Of a stretch of DNA of 5,156 bases, positions 1 to 5,156 are shown piece by piece. How positions within the stretch are numbered: the first letter of the stretch is position 1; each line of letters begins with the position of its first letter. The notes under the pieces were generated by a model that searched no databases, was not told the DNA's origin, and worked only from the letters and a program-made list of their open reading frames with translations. Source of the DNA: Bacteroidota bacterium (lineage in GTDB: Bacteria > Bacteroidota > Ignavibacteria > UBA10030 > UBA8401). Made by a program: the position numbers and the translations under genes. Where the stretch lies: contig DMPG01000337.1 in assembly GCA_003456055.1 (NCBI GenBank), forward strand, positions 1,423-6,578. The letters are read 5' to 3'.

Positions 1-648
1 ATTTATCGAATGAGTGGGTTTATAGATGCATTTAAGAACGGCAAAATATTTTTAGCTGATGAAATGGATGCGTGCTCTTCAAATGTATTGGTGCTTTTGA
101 ATAGTGCCATAGCCAACGGACGAATTGAAACTCCTGATAATAAAGTGATTTATGCTCACGATAACTTTAGATTCATAGCAACAGCAAACACTAATTTAAG
201 AGGTGCTAAAAATGGCTATACAGCACGAAATAAATTAGATACAGCGACAATAGACCGTTTTGTCGTGATAGAATGGGAACTGGATTTAGATTTAGAACAA
301 AAACTAACCAATAACGATGGATGGCTAGAGATTGTAAGGACAGCTCGTAAAAGTGCTGAAGATAGATTAGAGGGCATTACAATCACTCCAAGAAGTAGTT
401 ACGATGGTGCTAAATTAATCCAAGCAGGTATTAATATCGACCAAGTGATTAGAATGACAATCATCAAAGCGATGGGCAAAGATGAAGAAATGGTGTTATT
501 AAAAGATATAACTCAAACTATGAAAAATAAAGCGGTAAAAGTTTCTAAAAAAGAAGTAGAAGCTTTTAAAGAAGAGGTTAAAGAAATTATCATACCAACA
601 GTAACGGCTGAAGTGGTAGAAACTGAAGAGGACGATTTCAAATGGTAA
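1..648 (+). CDS. MoxR-like AAA+ ATPase (AAA_5 type), 5' end missing, phage-like
   Basis: This is the C-terminal part of a AAA+ ATPase, a probable MoxR-type chaperone that remodels a partner protein using ATP. The frame is open to base 1 (three codons before the ATG at 10), so that ATG is internal and the Walker A part lies outside the window. Counting from the Met at 10, Walker B is IFLADEMD (D17, E18), sensor 1 is FIATANT (N60), the probable arginine finger is R83 in TIDRF, and sensor 2 is R128 in ITPRSS. The stretch from about residue 174 to the end is rich in Lys and Glu and resembles a flexible tail. The mix of motifs fits the dynein-related AAA_5 family, which is frequent in phages and often encoded next to a partner gene. 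The stop overlaps the next gene by 7 bases, so the two are translationally coupled. The substrate cannot be told. Base composition is much more AT-rich than the region right of 890. Confidence 0.85.
   Translation: MYRMSGFIDAFKNGKIFLADEMDACSSNVLVLLNSAIANGRIETPDNKVIYAHDNFRFIATANTNLRGAKNGYTARNKLDTATIDRFVVIEWELDLDLEQKLTNNDGWLEIVRTARKSAEDRLEGITITPRSSYDGAKLIQAGINIDQVIRMTIIKAMGKDEEMVLLKDITQTMKNKAVKVSKKEVEAFKEEVKEIIIPTVTAEVVETEEDDFKW
628..631 (+). promoter_or_regulatory. Ribosome binding site inside the ATPase gene
   Basis: GAGG (within GAAGAGG, 625-631) lies 10 bases before the ATG at 642, inside the end of the ATPase reading frame. It supports the ATG at 642 as a real start despite the overlap. 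Confidence 0.55.
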
Positions 649-899
649 GAACATTAGATAAATTGCCTGAGTACTTAAAAGGTGCTCCAACTGATAGAGG
701 TTTTAAGGTGCTTGAGATGGGAACACTTGAGTCATACAAAAGATTTATGGAAGATAATAGAGATTTTAAAGATGCTAAATATTTATCTTCAATGAGAAAC
801 GAGGACGAAGAAGATAAAGATTTTAGTGGTTCTAAAAGTTATGATGATTATATGGACTTGCTAAATAATGGTGATGAAAATATCATATTACCCTCTTAG
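642..899 (+). CDS. Small acidic protein coupled to the AAA+ ATPase; probably truncated at the junction
   Basis: An 85-residue frame starts at the ATG that overlaps the ATPase stop by 7 bases, with GAGG at 628-631 as ribosome binding site. No signal peptide or membrane segment is seen. There is an acidic patch at residues 54-60 (EDEEDKD), then FSGSKSYDDYMDLLNNGDE (61-79). That last block resembles the start of phage proteins (DUF7192-like, as I recall) encoded beside AAA+ ATPases and sometimes carrying a VWA/CobT-like C-terminal half. This assignment is from memory and weak. The last few residues (about IILPS) come from sequence that also encodes the conserved C-terminus of the opposite-strand permease, so the stop at 897-899 is probably accidental and the original protein was longer. 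The gene is real by context, but its C-terminus as shown is doubtful. Confidence 0.6.
   Translation: MVRTLDKLPEYLKGAPTDRGFKVLEMGTLESYKRFMEDNRDFKDAKYLSSMRNEDEEDKDFSGSKSYDDYMDLLNNGDENIILPS
880..893. other. Probable junction between phage-like and chromosomal DNA
   Basis: AT-rich phage-like coding sequence on the plus strand stops here and meets, with no spacer, the end of a minus-strand permease. The permease needs the bases from 891 rightwards for its conserved ending (EILRG), and its TAA is 888-890. The plus-strand frame still looks natural to about GDEN (ending near 878-880). The breakpoint is therefore confined to about a dozen bases. No target duplication, inverted repeat, tRNA or att-like core is visible. 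Either a chimeric assembly join or a recombination end would look like this. Confidence 0.6.
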
Positions 900-2162
900 T
901 ATCTCAACCGGATTTAAACGTGCTGCACGCCGGGCCGGACCCAGACTTGAAACGGCGCTGATAACAATTGAGAATACTGTTGTAAGCACGTAGAAATACG
1001 CACGCTGAACTGTGACAATATGATCATTCCTTACTACCGCGTTCTCACCGTAGGATATTGGAAGACTGGAAATTAAATTTGTTAACAGGTGTCCGGCCAA
1101 TCCGCCTAACAGAGCACCAATGATTCCAAGGATGACGCCTTCGATGATAAAAATACTTTCAATCGATCTGCGGGATACACCCATTGATTTCATGATGGCA
1201 ATATCATTCTGTTTTTGCAGAACAATTGTTATCAGAACATTTGCAATTCCAAATCCGGAGACGATAAAAACAAATAATACTAGAAATATTGTGATACTAT
1301 TGTTGCGTTTAAAAAGCGTTATCACATTTTCATTCGTTTCTTCCCAGGTTTCAGTTTTATATCCGGTTGTTCTTTGAAGCAGCAGCGAAGTCTCGTTCAC
1401 CACATCCAGTGAAACGGTATGAATACCGATACCGCTGACGGCGTTCTCCGGAACATTGTTTATTTGTTGTGCAAGTGCAAGATTGATATAGGCAGTATTA
1501 TCATCAATGGCACCGAACCCGCTGGCAAATGTTCCCACCACCCGCACACGGAACACTTTACCGCTTTCACCGGTAATGTTGATGATATTGTGATATGCTG
1601 TTTTAAGTTTTTTAGCCAAACCGCTGCCAAGCAGAATCCCATCTTTTGTAAATGAGAGTTCGTTCAAGGAACCTGTCACAACTTTGGATTCAAGGTTTCC
1701 AACATTTATTTCGAGTGATGGTACAATTCCTTTTATTAGTCCCTGCTTTGTAATAGTGTGGTATCGCAAAACTCCGCGAGTGAAGACAAACGGAGCCGCA
1801 CCGTTAATATTTTTGACAGAAGAAAGTAACGCCATTGTTTCGGGATACGGTTTGATCTGTTTCTTTTCGTTCGGCTTTACGCGGGATACCATTGAATACA
1901 CAATTGAAGAATCAGCCGGAGCATGATATAATTGGGTTTCTTTGGGTTGTATCTTTTCACCGGTGATAACAATATAGGGGGAAGTTTCAATGATCTTATC
2001 TTTAATGTCTTGCACGATTCCTTCACCAAGAGCAAGGGTCAATATCATCACCATTGAACCGATGGTAACACCGGCAATAACTAAAATCGTTTGTCGTCTT
2101 TTTCCTGCTAAATGCTTAATTGCGATTGAAAGGATAAAACGGATATGTTCGATCATTTTCAT
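888..2162 (-). CDS. ABC transporter permease, FtsX/MacB (LolC/LolE-like) family
   Basis: A full-length 424-residue inner-membrane subunit of a type VII ABC exporter (MacB/LolCDE/FtsX fold), which transmits ATP-driven movement to the periplasm instead of forming a classic channel. TM1 is at about residues 24-46. A large periplasmic domain of the MacB_PCD type spans about 47-287. The FtsX domain has TM2 (about 288-313), TM3 (about 337-365) and TM4 (about 389-409). The loop after TM2, LQKQNDIAIMKSMGVSRRSI, matches the family's ATPase coupling region, and the end GPARRAARLNPVEILRG is the classic FtsX/MacB C-terminus. No ATPase domain is fused, unlike E. coli MacB, so a separate LolD-like subunit is required. 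Its length is close to LolC/LolE (about 400 residues). The start at 2162 is supported by a weak AAGAGA upstream; a second ATG two codons later is less likely. It follows the adaptor gene by 29 bases, presumably in one operon. Substrate is unknown: lipoprotein release, drug or peptide export are all possible. Confidence 0.93.
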   Translation of the reverse strand: MKMIEHIRFILSIAIKHLAGKRRQTILVIAGVTIGSMVMILTLALGEGIVQDIKDKIIETSPYIVITGEKIQPKETQLYHAPADSSIVYSMVSRVKPNEKKQIKPYPETMALLSSVKNINGAAPFVFTRGVLRYHTITKQGLIKGIVPSLEINVGNLESKVVTGSLNELSFTKDGILLGSGLAKKLKTAYHNIINITGESGKVFRVRVVGTFASGFGAIDDNTAYINLALAQQINNVPENAVSGIGIHTVSLDVVNETSLLLQRTTGYKTETWEETNENVITLFKRNNSITIFLVLFVFIVSGFGIANVLITIVLQKQNDIAIMKSMGVSRRSIESIFIIEGVILGIIGALLGGLAGHLLTNLISSLPISYGENAVVRNDHIVTVQRAYFYVLTTVFSIVISAVSSLGPARRAARLNPVEILRG

Positions 2163-2191
2163 TGGATCGATCTCTTTTGAATGATGAACAT

Positions 2192-3241
2192 TTACAATGC
2201 CACTTTCTGGTTCTCTTTGTTCGTCGCATTTGGTTCGAGAACCACCTGCGAATTCTGATCAACACCGGAAAGTAATTCTACATAATTCCCCTCCATGATT
2301 CCTATAGTAACTTCTACCTCATGAAGCCTTCCATCGGTAATTTGAAATACAAATTTTTTATTGTTCTTGTTTATGACCGCTGTTTTCGGGATGATCAATA
2401 CATTTTCTTTTTTCCCTGCAACAATATTCACCGTTGCGGTCATGCCAATGTTTAGTTTTGCCGGCTGTGCACTTAATTTTAGAAAGACCTTTGATGTTTT
2501 GGTCGCCTCGTCGGTTTGGGGCACGATCCGAAAGACAACAGCATCAAATTTTTTCCCGGGATAAGCATCAAATGCCACAAGAGAATGCTGGTCCGTTGTA
2601 ACCTTTGCCAGATCTTGTTCATCTACTTGGGCTTCAACCATGATCGAACCCGGATCGAGTATTCTAAAACACTCAGTATTGGGAGGAAGGTAATCGCCGA
2701 TATTAACGCTTACACTATAGACAACACAATCAAATGGGGCGGTGATCGTGCGTTTGGATAGGTTTTCCTTTTCTTGACTTAATATGATCTTTCTGCGTTC
2801 AAGTACGATCTGGGCCAGATCATAATCTCGTTTTGCGGAGTCATACTCTTTCTGCGTGATCGAATGTACCTGGAGCAGATCGCTCAGTTTCTCGATATTA
2901 TTTTTTTTATCCCGTAGATCAATCTCAGCGGCAATAATTTCATTTTCGGCCTGGTTGATTTTTAATTCTATCTCCGACTTGTCGGATCGCAAGAGCAGTG
3001 TCCCTTTACGAACCCAAGACCCTTCTTGAGCACCAAGAAAGGTTATATTTCCGCCCGATTCACAACGTAATATTGCATTGGCATCCGCGGATACTTTTCC
3101 GGTTGCATAGATGAGTGAAACCAATTGCCCGCGGGTAACGGTAACGGCAACTACTTTTTCACGAATAAAAAATATCCGATAGACAATGTATCCTGCGAGG
3201 ATAATTCCTATCAACAGTAAAATACCATACTTCAATTTCAT
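2192..3241 (-). CDS. Periplasmic adaptor (membrane fusion) protein, HlyD/MacA family
   Basis: A complete 349-residue adaptor that would bridge the inner-membrane ABC permease and an outer-membrane channel. Residues about 5-24 form an N-terminal hydrophobic anchor; no lipobox Cys is present, so it is likely a membrane-anchored rather than lipidated adaptor. The first half-lipoyl segment is about 56-87 (SGGNITFLGAQEGSWVRKG). A helical hairpin of roughly 90-163 follows, rich in Glu, Lys and Gln, with the turn near LLQVHSITQKEYD. The second half-lipoyl segment is about 165-196 (ITAPFDCVVYSVSVNIGDYL). The beta-barrel is about 199-240, GMTATVNI is at 266-273, and the membrane-proximal domain runs to about 336. 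The helical hairpin is short, as in MacA-type adaptors. It is the first gene of the pair and the permease follows after 29 bases, which supports a shared exporter. The start at 3241 has a good ribosome binding site (GAGG, 8-base spacing). No TolC-like gene is in the window. Confidence 0.93.
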   Translation of the reverse strand: MKLKYGILLLIGIILAGYIVYRIFFIREKVVAVTVTRGQLVSLIYATGKVSADANAILRCESGGNITFLGAQEGSWVRKGTLLLRSDKSEIELKINQAENEIIAAEIDLRDKKNNIEKLSDLLQVHSITQKEYDSAKRDYDLAQIVLERRKIILSQEKENLSKRTITAPFDCVVYSVSVNIGDYLPPNTECFRILDPGSIMVEAQVDEQDLAKVTTDQHSLVAFDAYPGKKFDAVVFRIVPQTDEATKTSKVFLKLSAQPAKLNIGMTATVNIVAGKKENVLIIPKTAVINKNNKKFVFQITDGRLHEVEVTIGIMEGNYVELLSGVDQNSQVVLEPNATNKENQKVAL

Positions 3242-3249
3242 ACTTGTAA

Positions 3250-3253
3250 CCTC
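3250..3253 (-). promoter_or_regulatory. Ribosome binding site of the adaptor gene
   Basis: On the minus strand GAGG (in GAAGAGGTTACAAGT before the ATG) lies 8 bases upstream of the start at 3241. This is near-ideal spacing and fixes the adaptor start. Confidence 0.7.
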
Positions 3254-3315
3254 TTCGCTATTACATTATGGGCAATAATAAAGACCAGATGTTTTATTTC
3301 TACTTTCGGTATTCG

Positions 3316-3362
3316 TTGGTCCAATATGTAAGGAATGTACTTCTAATCGGTTGGTTTTCCAA
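3316..3362. repeat. Pair of TTGG-n-CCAA palindromes upstream of the adaptor gene
   Basis: TTGG-T-CCAA is at 3316-3324 and TTGG-TTTT-CCAA at 3351-3362, with starts 35 bases apart. They lie about 75-120 bases before the adaptor start. The second extends to a 6-pair stem (3349-3354 with 3359-3364) if one G-T wobble is allowed. They could be operator half-sites or chance, since arms of four bases are short. Confidence 0.25.
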
Positions 3363-3436
3363 TCAACAAAAGGGATGAATGAGTAGTTAATCCTTATTCC
3401 CGAATATGCAATGTGAACGACAATCTTACTATATCA

Positions 3437-3476
3437 ATAACAACAATGCCACTCGAAAGAGTGGCATTGTTGTTAT
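3437..3476 (-). terminator. 18-bp perfect hairpin with a 4-base loop, terminator-like
   Basis: Arms 3437-3454 and 3459-3476 are perfectly complementary over 18 bases, with loop GAAA (plus strand) or TTTC (minus strand). The outer arm is U-rich on either strand (TTGTTGTTAT), but no run of T follows, so it is not a textbook intrinsic terminator. It lies about 90 bases after the htpG stop and before the adaptor operon on the same strand, so separating the two transcripts or protecting the htpG mRNA 3' end is the likely role. It could instead be a dispersed palindromic repeat. Confidence 0.55.
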
Positions 3477-3507
3477 CACTTCATCACAGAATGAAAATAT
3501 TACCACA

Positions 3508-3542
3508 GAAGGGGAATCGAACTATAAGATCGATTCCCCTTC
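3508..3542 (-). terminator. 13-bp hairpin just after htpG, probable terminator
   Basis: Arms 3508-3520 and 3530-3542 pair perfectly over 13 bases (GAAGGGGAATCGA against TCGATTCCCCTTC) with a 9-base loop. It begins 24 bases after the htpG stop in the direction of transcription and has a GC-rich GGGG/CCCC core. The sequence after the stem on the minus strand is TGTGGTAATATTTTC, so the T run is delayed and weak. By position it is the best candidate for the htpG transcript end, perhaps together with the second hairpin downstream. Confidence 0.6.
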
Positions 3543-3566
3543 AAGTTCCTGCTTATGATGTGAATG

Positions 3567-5156
3567 CTAATGTCCGGTTGATTGAACGAGTAATTGGTTT
3601 ATCCGTTGCGCAAATGCGAGCGGGTCTTTCACTTTTGAACCTTCTGCGATCAATGCTTGATCGTATAATAGATTAGCAAATATTTCAATCTTTTGGTCGG
3701 CAGGGTCAGCGTCGTAGATCTTTTTCAATGATTGGACTACGGGATGATCGATATTCAATTCCAAAATACGATCTGCTTTTTTCGATTCATCCATTTGTCC
3801 CAATTTCTGCATGATCCGTTCCATGTTTGAACTCATTCCATCTTTATCGCTCACTAAACATGACGCACTTTCTTTCAAACGGTTCGATATTTTGATCTCC
3901 TTAATATTTTCCAAGGACTTCTTAAGAAGGTCGAACAGAGCGGAATATTCTTTTTGTGATTCTTTGTTTTCCTTTTCCGGTGCAACAGAAACATCACTTT
4001 TATCAGCAGCGACCAATTTCTTTCCATTGAATTCAGGGATTGACGGTAGAACGAATTCATCGATAGGATCGGTCATCAAAAGAACGTTCCACTGTTTTGA
4101 CTTGAACACTTCCAGGTACGGGGTGTGGATCAATACATCTCTGTTCTCACCGGAGAGATAATATATTTCCTTTTGTTCCTCACTCATTCCATCAACATAT
4201 GTTTGAAATGAAATATACTTTTTCTCTTCTGTTTTTAATGATTCGAACAGTAATAATTTTGTGATCTGTTCACGGTTCACCCAATCGTGATTCAATCCTT
4301 CTTTAAGGAATGAACCGAATTCTTTATAGAATGATACGTATTCATCGAATGATGAATTCATCATCTCTTCCAAATTCTTTAACACACTTTTAACCAAATT
4401 GGTCTTGATCTTTTCAAGCAATGGATTTTGCTGGAGCATTTCGCGGGAGACATTCAATGGCAGATCGGCACAATCCACCACCCCTTTGACAAATCGCAAA
4501 TATGGAGGGAGCAATTGTTCACAATGATCCATGATCAATACCCTGCGGATATATAATTTTGGACCGACTTTCACTTCACCGAACATCATGTCGTACGGTT
4601 TTTTTGCAGGGATAAAAAGAAGGACTTTAAATTCGACAACTCCCTCACCCGTATAATGTAAGACCCTTGCCGGCGAAGAAAAATCGTTGGAAACCTGTTG
4701 ATAGAATTGATCGTATTCTTCTTTTGTTACATCACTTTTCGAACGAAGCCACAGTGCTTTTCTTGAGTTTAAAGTCTCTTCTTCTATCGTCTTATTCTTT
4801 TTGTCATCCTCCTTTTCAACATCCATCACCACCGGATGTTCAATGAAATCCGAAAATTGTTTAACAAGAGAGCGGATCTTCCATTGTTCAGTGAATTCTT
4901 TTTCTTCCGGTTTTAATGTTAATATTATATCTGTACCACGATTCGCTTTTTCAACCGCCTCCACCGTATATTCACCCTGTCCATCTGAAACCCATTTAAC
5001 ACCATCGCTCGGACTTCCGGCAGTTCGTGAGATAACAGTGACTGAATCTGCAACCATAAACGCAGAATAGAAACCAACACCAAATTGACCAATCAACTCA
5101 GGTTTGGATGCAGCATCGGCATTTTTTAGTTGATCGAGAAATTCCTTTGTCCCGGA
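3567..5156 (-). CDS. htpG: Molecular chaperone HtpG (bacterial Hsp90), N-terminus outside the window
   Basis: Cytosolic ATP-dependent Hsp90 chaperone that acts as a dimer on client proteins, usually with the DnaK system. The window shows 529 residues and the frame is open to the right edge. The usual length is about 600-630, so roughly the first 100 residues, with the first ATP-site motifs, are missing. The TTG at 5094-5096 is an internal Leu, not the start, because SGTKEFLDQL precedes it as in other HtpG proteins. In visible numbering, the ATP-lid glycine motif GQFGVGFYSAF is at 23-33 and the GHKL motif RGTDIILTLK is at about 73-82. The middle domain includes KLYIRRVLIMD (about 200-210) and the catalytic loop LPLNVSREMLQ with its conserved Arg at about 238. 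The C-terminal dimerisation domain runs to the end (INQLLVQSTGH). All key visible residues are intact and there is no frameshift. The gene ends in a TAG followed by two hairpins. It is often heat-shock induced, but its promoter is outside the window. Confidence 0.98.
   Translation of the reverse strand, partial: SGTKEFLDQLKNADAASKPELIGQFGVGFYSAFMVADSVTVISRTAGSPSDGVKWVSDGQGEYTVEAVEKANRGTDIILTLKPEEKEFTEQWKIRSLVKQFSDFIEHPVVMDVEKEDDKKNKTIEEETLNSRKALWLRSKSDVTKEEYDQFYQQVSNDFSSPARVLHYTGEGVVEFKVLLFIPAKKPYDMMFGEVKVGPKLYIRRVLIMDHCEQLLPPYLRFVKGVVDCADLPLNVSREMLQQNPLLEKIKTNLVKSVLKNLEEMMNSSFDEYVSFYKEFGSFLKEGLNHDWVNREQITKLLLFESLKTEEKKYISFQTYVDGMSEEQKEIYYLSGENRDVLIHTPYLEVFKSKQWNVLLMTDPIDEFVLPSIPEFNGKKLVAADKSDVSVAPEKENKESQKEYSALFDLLKKSLENIKEIKISNRLKESASCLVSDKDGMSSNMERIMQKLGQMDESKKADRILELNIDHPVVQSLKKIYDADPADQKIEIFANLLYDQALIAEGSKVKDPLAFAQRINQLLVQSTGH

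Larger units (their letters stand above)
3242..3566. other. Intergenic region between htpG and the adaptor operon
   Basis: About 325 bases without a gene. The htpG-proximal part holds two strong hairpins (listed separately). The adaptor-proximal part should contain the promoter of the adaptor-permease operon, but I find no convincing -35/-10 pair nor a Bacteroidota-type TTTG/TAnnTTTG pair on the minus strand. Two small TTGG-n-CCAA palindromes (3316-3324 and 3351-3362) are the only other structure. A plus-strand frame starting at 3413 runs through both hairpins into htpG and shows no coding signs. Confidence 0.7.

Noticed and set aside
10..12. ATG at 10 as the real start of the ATPase
   Set aside because: The frame is open to base 1, and starting here would leave a AAA+ protein with Walker B but no Walker A.
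1120..2184. Several plus-strand reading frames (for example 1120-1377, 1419-1655, 1684-1926, 1990-2184)
   Set aside because: They lie opposite the clearly recognisable permease, have no recognisable protein features and no good ribosome binding sites.
3242..3436. Promoter for the adaptor operon
   Set aside because: Minus-strand candidates such as CATAAT near the start lack a matching -35 element or TTTG box at proper spacing, so no site is called.
2194..3453. Shared 11-base word ACAATGCCACT at 2194-2204 (end of the adaptor gene) and 3443-3453 (hairpin arm)
   Set aside because: The match does not extend and the first copy is coding sequence; most likely chance.
3413..3676. Plus-strand frame of 87 codons spanning the intergenic region and the end of htpG
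   Set aside because: It reads through both perfect hairpins and into the antisense of htpG; the protein has no recognisable features.
5094..5096. TTG as a start codon for htpG
   Set aside because: The frame continues upstream to the window edge with conserved HtpG sequence (SGTKEFLDQL), so this codon is an internal Leu.
1..5156. CRISPR array, tRNA/rRNA gene, insertion sequence or defence system
   Set aside because: No spaced direct repeats, tRNA-like fold, transposase frame or terminal inverted repeats are visible, and the complete genes are ordinary exporter and chaperone genes.

Overview
The window looks like two unrelated pieces of DNA joined near position 890. Bases 1 to about 890 are AT-rich (18 G/C in the first 60 bases) and carry two tightly overlapping plus-strand genes: the 3' part of a MoxR-like AAA+ ATPase, and a short acidic protein that is probably cut off at its C-terminus. 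Genes of this style, with a 7-base overlap, are common in bacteriophage or prophage DNA. From about 890 to the right edge the base composition is higher in G+C (37 G/C in bases 901-960). All genes there lie on the minus strand and look like ordinary chromosomal genes of a Gram-negative bacterium. By protein style (HtpG, an adaptor/FtsX-type exporter, moderate G+C) I would guess the Bacteroidota/Chlorobiota/Ignavibacteriota group. That is an impression, not a phylogenetic result.

Layout, left to right: AAA+ ATPase fragment (1-648, +); small acidic ORF (642-899, +); junction (about 880-893); FtsX/MacB-type ABC permease (888-2162, -); periplasmic adaptor of the HlyD/MacA family (2192-3241, -); an intergenic region of about 325 bases with two strong hairpins just after htpG and two small palindromes before the adaptor; htpG (3567 to the right edge, -, N-terminus missing).

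On the minus strand the transcription order is htpG, then the two hairpins (probable terminators), then adaptor and permease as a two-gene operon with a 29-base gap. Adaptor and permease should work together in a tripartite efflux or lipoprotein-release type ABC exporter. The ATP-binding subunit that such a system needs is absent from the window. The natural place for it, directly downstream of the permease, is where the sequence changes to phage-like DNA. The most notable point is therefore the junction itself: it is either a chimeric assembly or a real insertion/recombination end. I see no defence system, CRISPR array, RNA gene or insertion sequence, and the chromosomal part is ordinary.
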